A stretch of DNA of 64,000 nucleotides from the NCBI GenBank assembly GCA_036365515.1, contig CM070877.1:58210975-58274974 (forward strand). The letters run 5' to 3'. Position 1 is the stretch's first letter; each line of letters starts with the position of its first letter. The stretch is from Torymus aiolomorphi (taxonomy: Eukaryota; Arthropoda; Insecta; Hymenoptera; Torymidae). The position numbers and the translations under genes are program-made. Shown one piece after another: positions 1 through 12,474 of the stretch. Under the pieces are notes generated by a model, which saw only the letters and a list, made by a program, of their open reading frames with translations, did not search any database and was not told the origin of the DNA.

Positions 1-13
1 CTTTGAAAAATTA

Positions 14-3000
14 GTGAACGAATTAAAAAATGCTGGAGAAAATGTGACGAAAGAAGATAAATTGAATTACTTCTTATTAACGCTACCAGAAAGTATGTCA
101 CACATGGTTGATATTGTGGACGCATTAGCTGAAAAGGAAAAAACAGTGGAATTTGTGAAGTCAAAATTGGAATTCGAATTTAAGAAAAAACATGGTGAAA
201 GTGAGAATTCGAGATCAAACGCGTTTACGTTTGAGAAAAGAAGAGAGGATAAAAGGACATGTTATGTATGTAGTGGTGTAGGACACATACAATACGATTG
301 CCCGACGAAAAACAATTCCGGGAATCGCGCGCCACAGCAAGGAGGCGGCAGAGGAAGCCGTGCGCCACAGAGAGGAGGGGGCAACGGCAGAGGCTACACA
401 CAGCAGCGAGGAACGAGTTCCAACCGGCGTGGAAGGAGCGGATACCGACAGCATGGCCGAGGCGCGAGAGGCAGTGTCAACAACGGCAGAGGTCATCAAA
501 ATACCGAGAAGAGCGAAGTGTTGAGCACTTCAGTAGAAATAATGTATGCGAATATAAGTAACGGTAAAGTAAACGAAAATAAGATAGATTGGATTTTAGA
601 TAGCGGTTGTACAGACCACGTGATAAATAACGAAAATTATTTTAATGATGCAATTGTATTGAAAGAACCGATTAATGTAAAAGTAGGAGACGGTAGAATT
701 TTGAAAGCAACAAAAGTAGGTCATGTAAAAAGTAAATTCAAAACGTTTAATGAAGAGATAAATATAGAATTAGAAAATGTATTTTACGTAAAAGATATGG
801 ACAGAAATTTAATGAGTTTTGCTAAAGTAACTGATAAATGTAAAGTGGTATGTATCGGTGATAGTGCTAAAATTTATAATAAAAATAATAAATTAATTGC
901 AATAGCTTGGAAAAAATATAGAATGTATAAAATGACTAGTTTTATTGAAAAAAGCACAAGAGAATCAAATTTGACAGTTAAAAATGAGAAAATGACTTTA
1001 AAGGAAAAATGGCATAGAACTCTAGGGCACGTTAATTTTAACTATTTGAAAACAATGTGTAAAAATCATGTTTTGAAAGGTTTGCCTAACGAAATAGAAT
1101 CAGATTACTATAAATGTGCTACGTGTATTGAAAACAAAATGCACAATATTCCGTTTGATAATAATAGAAAAAGAGCGAAAGATATATTAGAAATAGTACA
1201 TACAGATTTGAATGGGCCACACAAGACAGTAGGTTATAAAGGAGAAAAGTATTTTATAACTTTTATCGATGATTTTAGTAAATTAACAAAAATGTATGCA
1301 ATTAAGTCTAAAGACGAAGTATATGATAAATTTATTGAATATATAAATTTAGTTGAAAACAAGACTGGAAAGAAAATTAAGAAATTAAGGTGTGATAATG
1401 GTACTGAATATTTGAATAAAGACATGTATAAATTATGTAGAGAAAAGGGAATTGAAATAGAAACATGCCCACCTTATGTACACGAGCTTAACGGTACAGC
1501 AGAAAGATATAATAGGACAATCATGGATAGTACTAGGTGTTTGTTAGCTGAGTCCAAAATAGAGAGAAGGTTTTGGCCAGAAGTAGTCTGCACAGCAGCA
1601 TATTTAAAGAATAGGACAATTGCGAACACCTTAGTGAGAAATAAATCTCCTTATGAGATATTTTTAAATGAAAAACCAGACACGAAGCATTTAAAATTAT
1701 ACGGAAGTAAAGTATTTGTTAGAGTACCGGAAAACAAAAGAAATTCGAAATGGGATAGGAAGGCTGAGTTAGGATCGTTGATAGGTTATGATGTAACAGG
1801 GTATAGAGTTTTGATAAACAATAGAGTCATTGTTGCAAGACACGTTGATGTCGTTGAGGAAGATGTAATATGTATTGGCTTAGATGATAGTGATATAGAA
1901 AATGAGAGTTTAAATAAAAATGTTGATAAAGAAAATGAACATGTAGAAAATATAAATGAAAATTTGAATAATATAGAAAATGCTGAAAATGAAGCTAAAG
2001 AAGTAACTGATTTAAGAAGGTCACAAAGAACGAGTAAAAAGCCTAGTAGATTTGATGATAATTATGTATATAGCGGATGTATTTATGTAAATTATTGTAG
2101 TGCAGATAGTCCTGTAAGCTTTAAAGAAGCTATAGATAGTAATGAGTCTAGTTTTTGGGTAGAAGCTATGAACAAAGAAATGAATAGTTTAGAGAAAAAT
2201 AAAACATGGGTATTAGTTGAAAAACCAAAGAATGAAAAGATATTAGATTTAAAATGGATTTATACTAAGAAAGGTGAAAATATATATAAAGCGAGAATAG
2301 TGGTAAGAGGTTACCAACAAACAGATGTATTGGATGACATTTATTCACCTGTTGCGAAAACACAAACTTTGAAAGTATTGTTATCGTATTGCTGCCAAAA
2401 CGGATTGTTAATTGAGCAAATGGATGTAGAAACAGCGTTTTTAAATGGTAAAGTTAAATCAAAAGTATTTGTTAAACAGCCTGAAGGTTATGAGGATGGA
2501 ACAGAAAGGGTTTGTAAATTAAATAAAGCGTTGTATGGTTTTGCGAGAAAGCCCAAGAGCTTGGTATGAGTGTCTTGATAATTATTTAAGTTCTTTAGGA
2601 TTTGTAAGAAGCGAACATGATTATTGTTTGTATACTTTAAGAGAAAGAGATGAGATTATATATTTAATTATATTTGTGGATGATTTGTTAATATGTTGTA
2701 AGAAAAGACAAAATTTGAATTACATAAAAGGAATGTTAGAAGAAAGATTTCAGATGAAAGATTTAGATAAAGTGAGTATGTATTTAGGTATTAATATTGA
2801 ATATGATGAAAACAAAAATGAGATGTCCTTAGATCAGGAAAAGTATATTGAATCGTTAGCTAGAAAATATCAGATTGAACAAGCAAAATTGTATGAGACT
2901 CCAATGGAACAAAATTTAAAGTTAGAACCCGCTGAAGAGATAGATGAGAAAATAAAGTATAGAAATTTGATAGGAGCACTTTTGTATATTAGCTCAGGAA

Positions 3001-3616
3001 CAAGACTAGATATAAGTTATAGCGTAAATTATTTAAGTAGATTTCAGAATTGTTATGATGAGACACATTATAAATATGCTTTAAGAATTTTAAAATATTT
3101 ATATTTAACTAAAAGTTTAAAATTAAGATTTAAGAAAAACAATAATGTAGATATTCTTGAATGTCATGTAGATGCCGATTGGGCAGGAGACTGTGTAGAC
3201 AGAAAGTCGACAACTGGATATATTGTTAAGTTGTATGGAAATGTAATATATTGGAAATCGAGGAAACAAGGAAGTGTAACTAAGTCTTCGACAGCTGCTG
3301 AATATGTCGCACTGTCTGAAGCAGTAAGTGAAGTAATATTACTAAAAGACTTGTTAAGTGACTTTAAAGTAGAAATTAAGAAACCTGTAAATATTTATGA
3401 AGACAATTCTGGCGCTGTGAGCGTGCGAAATTTGGTAATTTTACAAAGAAATCAAAGTACATAGAAGTACATTATCATTTTGTAAATGAGAATTATGTTA
3501 ATGGATTAATTGATATTGTTAAGGTCAGTACAGAGAAAAATGTTGCAGATATTTTGACAAAGGCTCTTGGACGAGTAAGGTTTGAAAACTTGAGAAGTTT
3601 ATTGAATTTGATTTAA
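14..3616 (+). pseudogene. Copia-1 gag-pol polyprotein, frameshifted
   Basis: This polyprotein would supply capsid and the enzymes for reverse transcription and integration in virus-like particles. Seen in order: end of the UBN2-type Gag domain; a CCHC zinc knuckle (CYVCSGVGHIQYDC, near residue 85); a Gly/Arg-rich linker; the protease motif DSGCTDH (Asp near residue 196); the integrase HHCC region beginning WHRTLGH and a core with Asp in HTDLNG; RT with MDVETAFLNG; then, in the next frame from about 2535, FVDDLLIC and RNase H with DADWAGD. One extra T near 2540 breaks the conserved YGLRESPRAW stretch, and a second frameshift near 3430 precedes the true end at 3616 (LLNLI stop). Long open stretches show fairly recent decay. 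Confidence 0.93.
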
Positions 3617-3656
3617 AGAATATTGTAATTGCGAGAAACATAAATGTAAGGAGGCG

Positions 3657-3904
3657 TGTTAGAATACGTGTACATTTATGTCAGCGTGCGAAATAGAGAG
3701 CGCATGCGTGGCGCCATCACGCGAGCATAGCTGGAGAGCTAGCGAGAGCGAGCGGCCGAAGCGGGCACTCACTCGTTCGCCGTCCTCTGCCGAGAGCAGT
3801 TGTAATCAGAGAGAGAGAGCTGTACTGTAATTGAATAAAACGTTGTTGCTGTTAACCAGAGTGGGTTATTTGAAGAACCCTGCCTTCCACATCCTAAATC
3901 AACA
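3657..3904 (+). repeat. Copia-1 3' LTR (248 bp)
   Basis: It starts with tgttagaatacg and ends with aaatcaaca, the TG...CA ends of an LTR, directly after the polypurine tract. It contains a GC-richer block with many gagag/gagc runs and an aataaa at about 3833, a likely polyadenylation signal. The ends match the style of the Copia-2 and Copia-3 LTRs. Confidence 0.85.
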
Positions 3905-4699
3905 ATATTATTTTGATTTGAGAAATTCTTTAGTTAATTTAAAATTCTTAATTATTTCAACTAAGAAAATATTTACTTTTATGTATAATATATTTTATGA
4001 CTTTTAATATATGAAAGTATTAAATTAACTATCTATTGATTAGTATTAAAAAAATATAATCTTAATTAAAACAATTACTTATTTGTTTTAAATTTCCAAT
4101 TATTAGATTTAAGAAACTATTAATGAACTTGCAATAAATATTTTATTATTTTCATGTAAAACAACCAGCAAATCGTATTAATTAAAATAATTATATATTT
4201 ATTCATTTAAAATAGATGTGACTTCAAATCAACTAATTATTTAATTGCATAAAAAATTTATTTTATTAAATTTAAGAAATGCGGAAGAGATCGAAATCTT
4301 TTTTTAAATATTAATAATTGTACTTTATGTTATACTATTCAAGAGTTTAAAACGAAACAAAGATTTGCTTGTTTTAAATAAATATTTCTTACAATTACTA
4401 AAATAATAAAAAAGTAAAATTAAAAATATTTGCTGAATTCTATTTCACTTATTTAGTTGGTCTCTCCATGTCAATTACAGTATTGTAACTGATTAGTTTT
4501 ATTTGATCTGAAACAGACATGTAATTTATTAAATACAAATATTTATTACTTATTTTTCTATTCCAGTTTGAAATTTTCGCTACCTACCTTATCGACACAC
4601 AACACACTAAAGTATTTTTCTTTTACAGAAGTGATGAAAACAAATAAATGTTGATTTTGTACAGTTTTCTCTAAGAAACGCACTAAGTATAGTACACAT
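3905..4699. other. AT-rich gene-free stretch
   Basis: About 800 bases of very AT-rich sequence with no coding frame of note and no repeat that I can place. It may hold the remains of the 3' LTR of the minus-strand gypsy element, but I could not find a partner copy at 11.9-12.4 kb. Confidence 0.5.
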
Positions 4700-4800
4700 T
4701 AATTAATAATATTTGAAAAAAATCGCAGAGAAAAATCCAATGGGGATTTGAACCCGGGTCGCTCGAGTTAGTACGCAGACGCACAAGTACAATGATTGAA
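4700..4800 (-). repeat. tRNA-derived SINE-like head
   Basis: On the minus strand there is a good RNA polymerase III B box (GGGTTCAAATCCCC) preceded by GCGTCTGCGTACTAAC and followed by a tail reading TTTTTCTCTGCGAT. The same arrangement, with related sequence before the B box and the same TTTTTCTGCGAT tail, occurs at 42318-42425. Two diverged copies with a shared tail favour a SINE family over a working tRNA gene. I see no full cloverleaf. Confidence 0.5.
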
Positions 4801-4855
4801 AGATACATGATGTCTAGTTCCTGTAAGATAATAATGTTACTAATCTTTATTATTA

Positions 4856-7141
4856 ACAAGGCCTAATTTATTTGTATGGACCGTTTTTGCCTTTCCCTTA
4901 TTGTCTATGATAACATTATTATTTTTATTTACTTTCATAACGTCAAAAGGACGTTGATAATGATCTTTTTCAAGTTTCCCTGGTTTTGGTTCTTTGATTA
5001 ACCATACTTTATCTCCCATTTGAAATTCTATTGGATTAATAAATCTATCATAATATAATTTTGATTTTTCTTTTGACGTTATTAATTTTTATCTTGCTAT
5101 TGAGGCAATTTCTCTCATATTATTAATCAGTTTTTCTAAATATCCATTATAGGTCGGTAATAATTTTGATTTTTTTACAGATTCGCTAGATGGAATTCTA
5201 GCAGGGTAGGCAAAAACTAGTTCATATGGTGTGAATAGATGGCTAGTATGTATACTAGTTCATCCCATTAATATTTTTTTGTAGAAAAATTCTCTAAATA
5301 TTCACACAACGGGTGGTGTGCTCTTCTAATGAACCATTAGACTGCGGATAGAAAGCTGTAGTTCCAATTTTATCAAATTTAAATCTTTTAGCTATCTGTT
5401 TCATTATTTCATTAGTGAAATTTGTCTCTCTATCGGTTAGTACTATTTTTGGACATCCAAATATACATATAAATCTTTTTATAAAAGCATCTGAAACCGA
5501 TTCCGCTGTTTAATCCTTCAAACACATTAAGATTATAAACTTTGATAATTGATCCTGTATGGATAAAATATATTTATTGTTATTTTTAGTAGTGTTAAAT
5601 GGACCTACAATATTTTCGTTTTAAGGGACTATTACCGAATACAAAGGCAAAAAATGACCTATAATTAAATTTTCTTTTTCTCGTTTCCTTTATTGCAGAA
5701 CTTTGTACAACTTTTTTTATTTTATTAATTTACTCTTCAAAATTACAACAAATTTTTTTTTTTTTTTTTTTTTTTTTAATGTTTATATAATTTTATAGAG
5801 CTCGACAAAATTGAGTGCTGAAAATGACACTGCCTAATGGTCCAGGGTTAATCTCGAAATTGGCAACACTGAAACAAAAAATTCAAAAAGTTTTTTAATG
5901 AGGAAGGTGTTTTACATCGTAATTTACCACCTTTTATTAAAAAAAATCATTTTAAAAACAAAATGGCGATTATGTGAAAAAAATGTTGTAAAAATTACGT
6001 TTTTTCCGCCCTTTTTCTCCTTGCCAATTTTTTTTTCCAACTTTTCTGCAATTTTCTGGTAGATTACGGTAGAGGACATCAAAACGAACAAAACTCACTA
6101 AGAATTAAAATGATCCATCGAATGGTTGTGGAGAATAAGTCTGGGCCGATTAAAAAAACACCATTTCGAGAATATCGCGTTTAAAGTTTTTTTTACTATT
6201 TATTTATGTAATATTTTTTTAAAAAATCATATTTCAACACTTACAATTGGTTAATCAGCAATCTTTGGTCCATGTAAAAGAAGTCCCAAGTCGATAAATG
6301 TAAAAAAACAAAAATCGATTTTTTCAAAATTATAACCGGTGATAGTCCCTTAATTTATTTCTTCGATGATCTTCAAATCTGATTTTAAGCTTTCCCAAAA
6401 ATATTTTTCCTTAAGTCTATTGTAAGTTCTATTTACACCAGAATGTCCTCCTATCGTAGAGGAGTGATACATATCGAAAATTTTATCTCTGTCCTCAACT
6501 TTTAGGTATTCAATATTATTTAAGCATATTATTACCTTTATATTTGTATTACTAAATGTTTGTCTTAATATTTCCTCTATCTCTAATCAACTTATATTTA
6601 AAATTTCTATATCCTTAGAAATACTATAAATACATATATTTTTAGTAACTAATAATTCTTTTACTTGATTAAATAATTGCGCTAAATTTTTCTTTATTAA
6701 TTTACATGATACAGACGTATCTATGCATAACATGAATAGTTTTTTATTCTCTATATCTATTATATCTATGTTATCTTTTGTAACTGATAGTTTTGGTTTT
6801 ATGTTCTTATATTTGATTAATGTTTCCGTATTTTTATCTCAAGATTTCCCGTTTAAATTTAATAAATTAACAATATTATCGTTTCTGAATTGTATAGAAT
6901 TTTTAGAATAAATTATATTATTCAGTTTTTGTGTATCTGTTATTTCTTTATTTTTTATAACTTCTTTCCTTTGCAATTTCGGCTTTTTTACATTATTTTT
7001 TCTTGGTCTTTCTCTTTCTGCTTTTAACTTCAGTCTGTCGTCATTTATTGCTTTAATTTTATCATCATTGTTAATCACTTTTGTTGTTTGTGTATTTTGA
7101 CCTATTTCTCGTTTGTATTGCGCTCTTGTGACTACGAACAA
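4856..7141 (-). pseudogene. Gypsy integrase region
   Basis: From the right: the end of RNase H (NADALPRN, near 7141-7180), then a spacer, the HHCC-type segment (DMYHSSTIGGHSG, around 6470) and, beyond the MITE at 5625-6349, the catalytic core with VLTDRETNF and FYPQSNGSLEE (about 5330-5460). The C-terminal module follows with YYDRFINP and GDKVWLIKEPKPGK (about 4960-5060), a hallmark of gypsy integrases. Frameshifts separate the blocks and the MITE splits the HHCC part from the core. It would have joined cDNA ends to host DNA; it cannot be functional now. Confidence 0.8.
5625..6349. mobile_element. TTAA-flanked MITE (725 bp) inside gypsy integrase
   Basis: The insert begins GGGACTATTACCG and ends CGGTGATAGTCCC, an imperfect inverted repeat, and is flanked on both sides by TTAA (5621-5624 and 6350-6353). 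TTAA duplication is the signature of the piggyBac superfamily, so this is best read as a non-autonomous piggyBac-like MITE. It has no coding capacity and a poly-T run near 5755-5778. The gypsy integrase reading resumes on either side. Confidence 0.75.
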
Positions 7142-9488
7142 TTCTACTGGATTCCTTGGTAGTGCGTCTGCGTTTGCGTTCTGTTTTTCCGGTTTGTATT
7201 AAATATCAAATTCATAATTTGACAGTTTTAGTCTCCATTTTGGACTCTTGTATTATTATCAGCTGATATTTACCATAACAGAGGTTTGTGGTCAGTAACT
7301 ATTGTGAATTTACTTCCATATATGTAATTTTTAAATGCTTTTAGTTTTTTAAATGTTCATGTTTTTAAATCTTCTATAATAACCTGTAAGTCCTAGAATT
7401 CTCTAATGTTTTTAACATTTTTAGGGGTAGGGAATTTTTTTACTGCCACTACTTTCTTTGAATCAGGTTTTATTCGGCGTTCACTTATAATATGACCTAA
7501 ATACCATACTTCTCTTTTAAAAAATTTACATTTTCCCGGTTCTAATCTATTTGAGTGATTCCCGGTGAGTTTTTTAATCCGAAAGATAATACGCGAAATT
7601 CAAAACGTCCCAATGGATGTATACTAAATGCTGTTTTATGAATATCACTCGGCTTCATTGGAATTTGATGAAAAGCCGATTTTAAATCTATAACACGATA
7701 GAATTTAGTTTTTCCTAATTGGTCGAATATTTCTATAATATTTGGAAGCAAATACGGATCTGGAAGCGTCTTTTCGTTTAGTTTTCTGTAATCTATTATC
7801 AAACGCCATCGTTTTTTTCCGTCTGCTAACTGTTTTTTCACTACAATCCATGCTGGAGCATTAAAAGCACTTTTTGAATTTCTTACTAGATCGTTTGTTA
7901 TTAATTGTTATGTTTCCTCTATTGCGATATCCTTTAACTTATGAGGTAAAAGGAATTGTTTTACGTATACTGGTTTATCGTCAGTTAAATTAATTTCATG
8001 TTGTTCTACATTACATGATCCTAAACTGTCTCCCTCCAGCCAAAATATATCTTCATGTTTTAAAACTAGATCTTTAATCATTGTTTCACTATATCCAGGC
8101 AAGTTTTGGTAATGTATTTTTTTTTTTAATAATTTTTCTTCTCGATTGTATGCTTTTAAGTCTAGTATTGAATCATTTTTCTCTATAAAATTTATTGATC
8201 TCAAATTTAAAATCACATTTTCGTCTATGTTAAAGTCTTCTGTTATTTGAAAACCTTCAGGTAAATTGTCTATTTTATAAGAGATAAAGTTATATTCCTT
8301 TTCGTTTCCATAAAGTTTATTACATTCTTCGAAATCTACTTCAATCTTTTTATTTATTATTGTCAAAAATTGTTTATAATCTATTGGTCGGATTTCCTCA
8401 AAATTGGTTGTTTGGTAATTATTTTCAAAAGCAATATTAATATTATTAATTAATGACTTATTACTATTTTCGTTATTTTCCAAAATTTCCTCATAATATA
8501 AATGATTTATATTTTCTGGTAAAATTTCATTTAACATTTTCTGTTGTAAATCTTTTCCTTCTGTCTCTGGTATTGGAATCGTACTTAAAATTTTTGTAAC
8601 CTCATCGTAAAATGTTATTTCCGATTTTATATTTACTTCATTTTTATTGATTAACTCGGGTTCATAAGATATTAAACAAGATGATTTTCCTACTCTCTCC
8701 TCAATTTGAAAATTTTCTGTTTATTCATTCAAATGCATTTCTTGTTGAATATCTTTACGATTTACGGGTTTAAAATTTTTTGTTTCGTCCGTATTTTGCA
8801 GTATTTTCCTTAGAAATTTCTTTTGTTCTATCGTTATTCTTGGTTTAATTTTCTTATCCATTTTTTGTCCGTTTTCAGTTATTATATTGAGATTATGGTT
8901 AAGTTTGTGAGCTGGTTTTAGTTTGATTTTATTATTATTTATTTGTAAATAACCCTTGTCTAGTCTTAATTTTTGTTCAGTAAGAATTTTAATTCCTAAA
9001 ATTCCGTCGTAGGGTAGGCAAAAAATTTTCTGGTGCGACATGATAATCAATATTTAGTCCATTGATGTTCATTTTTATTACTCCTAATGTCTCAATCGTC
9101 TTATCTGTGATACCAGATAATTCATTTTCCTATTTTCTAAAATTATATTAGAAGGTATCTGATTTCTTTTGATAATATTTAATTGAGCTCCACCATCTAC
9201 AAGTAAATTATATACTTTACTTGTATAGGGATTCTCTATTTCGATATACTGCAGTGAGTTTTCCAATTTCAGAAAATACATTGTAATATTTGCCGCTGTT
9301 ATGTTTTCTTGCATTTTCTCCTCTTCGACCTTATTTATTTCGGGTTCGATAAAATCAATTAACTTTATTTCGTCAACATTTTTATTTAACGTTTTGTCGG
9401 TTGTCTTATTTTCCCTCATGTTTCCAGTGATTTCACTCAAATTTCTTGAAATTAATAAATCGATGTTATTGTTTTTCCTTTGTTGCAA
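7142..9488 (-). pseudogene. Gypsy protease, reverse transcriptase and RNase H
   Basis: The frame ending at 9084 carries an aspartic-protease-like active site (LLVDGGAQLNII, where DTG/DSG is expected). Frames at 8721-9050 and 7908-8537 hold the linker to RT, with the start of RT near 7908 (ending in QFLLPHKLK). The RT core at 7542-7841 is clear: WRLIIDYRKLNEKT, VIDLKSAFHQIPM, TAFSIHP and FRVLSFGLKNSPG, motifs 1-4 of gypsy RTs. The YxDD block falls in the broken stretch below 7540. RNase H traces (TIVTDHKPLLW) lie near 7270-7310. Several stops and frameshifts make this a dead copy. Confidence 0.85.
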
Positions 9489-9871
9489 TTCATATTTACC
9501 ATATTATCGCCATTGAATGTACTTATTTTAATATCCATATTACTTTTGAATGTATTCTCATTTATCCCCTCAGTCCACTCATTTCTGGAGGAGTTTATTC
9601 GTTTCCAGAACTTGTTTGTTCATAACATGATTTTTTAAAACATTCTTCTAATGAATGCGTTGTACTTTTGCAAACAATGCAGAATTTTCCTAGCCTACTT
9701 TCTATACTTTTTTTAATGTAGTACAGTTTCCAATTGTGTCACCATTTCTCTTAGAATACGCACATGTTGGTGTTGTTTCTATTTTTTGTAATTTCCTGCA
9801 ATTTACTACCGTGTGTCCTGATATTTTGCAAAATTTACAATATTGTTTTTTTCGTTTCGCATATTTATTTC

Positions 9872-11875
9872 TTAGTTAAAACTCGTATTTCTTGGGTGAT
9901 AACTTTGTTGTTGGGTTTTGCTGAATCCATTTGAGTTTCTTGAACTACTTGTTGTGTGATAAGTGTATTTATTTTCTAAATTTATATAGTTTCGATTGAT
10001 ATTTGTGTAATTTCTATTCATTTGTGAATTTGTATTTCGATCTGGGCAATGTGCTGCTGTATGTGTAATTACCTCGAAAATTTGGCAAGTTATCTTATTT
10101 CCAAACGTCTGTTGTTTGCCTTGCATAGTCATAATTCCCGCCGTCTGGCAATCCGAAGCTTCGTGACCTTCTATCGCACAAATTGTAAACCAAATCATCT
10201 TCCTTGTTACCTGACAGTATTTCATTATGTGTCCCGGTTTATTGCACCTTTGACATACTACCGACGGACAGTTCTTCATCGTGTGGCTCGTGTTACCACA
10301 GAATTCGCAAGATTCGCCGACGTTAGCATTTTTGTCACAAACATTCGGACTGTGACCTCTTTCCTTGCATTTCCAGCAGAGTTCAGATTTTATTATCATT
10401 GGGCAACTTATAACCGTGTAACCCATTTATTGGCAACATTGACAATGACTTCCTTTTAAATGATATAATTTACAAATATCTATCGAATGTCCCCTTGAGC
10501 TGCAAAATTTACAAATCAATTCTATTTTCTCTTTTGCGACATTGATATACACATGATGCGTTGTTGCAGAATAATGCTTCGTGTTCGGAATTTTTACAAA
10601 TTTGGCAATGATATACTCTTGCGGTATTTATATTTGGTTTTTCAAAATTATATAATATATTTGCGTTATCCTTTCTCATCATAATTCTTTTTTCTGTATT
10701 TGCTTCTAGATCTATTGCTCTTTGAATTGCACTTTGTGCAGTTTCGTGTTCTCCTAATGCAAATCGTATTTCACCTTTTAGACCGTCTTTAAAACAATTT
10801 AATATGTTTGTTTCTAATTTAGTTTTAAAAATTCTAAGATTTTCTTCTGTCATACCTGGTTCTAATGCTTTCAATTCCTTAATTTTAGTACCTATTTCTG
10901 TAATACTGTTAGGATATTCCAATACTGTTTCATTCGTTTCTTGATTTATTCTAATCAATTATCCATATAGTGTATGTATATCTTCCTTACACGGATAAAT
11001 TTTCCATATGGATTCAATTAAAACGTCAATGATAGGAATATTTGTTTTTTTTAGGGCTTTATATACTTCACCTTTTAATTTTATTTTCAAAAGTCATACT
11101 AAGTTTCCTTCATCTGCGTTGGCAATAATGTCTTTTGCCTGTTGAAGCCTTCCTATATATTCTTCAGATTCCATATTTTTCCCATCAAATTCCGAAACTA
11201 TTTTTGCGACATCTTCGAGTGGTAGTTTAAGCTGTTGGTTTGCCATTTCTGTTTCAAAATTTATTAAATTTCCGTTTATTTGACTTTCTACCTGTCTGTT
11301 ATTATTTGTGTCATTATCTCTAGCTAAAATCAAACTTTGTTCATTAAATAATCCGCCTGTGTCTGTGTAGTCGTGTTGCTGTTCATTTTCTAAATATATT
11401 GGATTTTCAAAAAATGCAGGGCTTTGACTTGGTGTATTCAGTGTACGAAAATTAGTTGGTGATATAATATTCTTTTTTATTTCTGAAATTGAAAGATTAT
11501 TTATTTTTTTCTCAAGGTATATCTTGTTCTTGTGTGGGTTTTGTTTCATTCTGATTTTTGTTTAAATTAACTGAAGTTCGTGAATCTATTTCTTCTAGTT
11601 CGTTAAGGTCTGTTTTTGAAGTCGATGGAATTGAAACTATTTCCGTAGTTTTCTCCGTTTTTGAGTGCAATAGTACGTTAGCATAAGTATGTGATGAAAA
11701 TCGGTTCAATTGTTTATTTGGAGGTGATCTTAGAACTTTTTATTTCCTTTCAAAAGCGTTCGTTAGCTTATTTCTATCATCTACTTTCTTTTTTAAATCT
11801 GGATCGCCTTGTGTCGTCTTTCTGGTTATAATCCCTTTGTTTCCCCTATTTCCTGCGTTTTCCTGATATGACATG
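9872..11875 (-). pseudogene. Gypsy gag with tandem zinc knuckles
   Basis: The reading starts near 11875 (MSYQENAGN) and passes through fragments at 11512-11709, 11094-11549, 10509-10958 and 9872-10426. The last carries a run of CCHC-like knuckles: CWKCKERGHSPNVC, CEFCGNTSHTMKNC, CQRCNKPGHIMKYC and CAIEGHEASDC. Several knuckles in a row are more than a standard gypsy nucleocapsid has. The upstream part is acidic and Asn/Glu-rich, as in some insect gypsy Gags. At least three frameshifts or stops interrupt it. Confidence 0.7.
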
Positions 11876-11880
11876 ACATA

Positions 11881-12471
11881 TTACTCTTTTGCCTATGCTT
11901 ATACTTAATATTTCTGTTTAAATATGTTTTTATCATTAATTCAACTATTCTTTTCTTTTGCAATTATTACTTGACAATATAATTTATTTATTTATTTGTA
12001 ACTTTTATATCTGTATCGCTTATGTTTGCTTTTTAATTAGTTTCCTGATATTTTTATATCTTATGATTTAAAATACAATATTTATTTATCCAATGATTAT
12101 TAATCTTGAAAACTTTGTTTGATACTATTTTTTAATTTTCTCTTATATATTAGAGATTTTCTTTTTTTTATTTTTTCCGTGTATTTGATTGTTATTTATC
12201 TTTTATATTTAAATATTTCTTTGTTATTTTCTTGTTTTATTACATTTCTCTATGTATGTAATCTTCTCTTATAATATTCTTGTTTTTATTGCAATACTTT
12301 TCTTTTGTTTAGTTATTTTTTCTTTAAAATATTTTATTATTATTTTGATTGTCTTATTTTGATTAATAATGATTCGACTATTTTATATATTTCCTCTTTT
12401 GTCTTATGTATAATTCTGTATTATGTATTATTATTGAGTTATTAAGCGCGAAAACTCTCTCATCTCAAAAA
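11881..12471. other. T-rich gene-free stretch
   Basis: About 590 bases of T-rich DNA between the gypsy gag start and LINE-A. It could contain the gypsy 5' LTR/leader in minus orientation, but I see no LTR ends or primer-binding site that I would defend. Confidence 0.5.
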
Positions 12472-12474
12472 AAA

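Larger units (their letters stand above)
1..3904 (+). mobile_element. Copia-1: Ty1/copia LTR retrotransposon, 5' end outside window
   Basis: The window opens inside the Gag region of a copia element and runs through protease, integrase, reverse transcriptase and RNase H to a 3' LTR. The order PR-IN-RT-RH on one frame is the copia (Pseudoviridae-like) order, unlike gypsy where IN is last. A purine-rich tract (gtaaggaggcg) sits directly before the LTR and fits a polypurine tract for plus-strand priming. The same tract precedes the 3' LTR of Copia-2 at 44059, so the two belong to related families. The 5' LTR, PBS and start of Gag are not in the window. Confidence 0.95.
4856..11880 (-). mobile_element. 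Gypsy/Ty3-type retrotransposon, decayed, minus strand
   Basis: Reading the minus strand from about 11880 to 4856 gives Gag with several zinc knuckles, an aspartic protease, gypsy-type RT, RNase H and an integrase with a C-terminal GDKVWL module. This gag-PR-RT-RH-IN order defines Metaviridae/gypsy. Many frameshifts and stops break it into short frames and a MITE interrupts the integrase, so it is an old copy. I could not identify LTRs; the element abuts the Copia-1 side on the left and LINE-A on the right. Confidence 0.85.
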
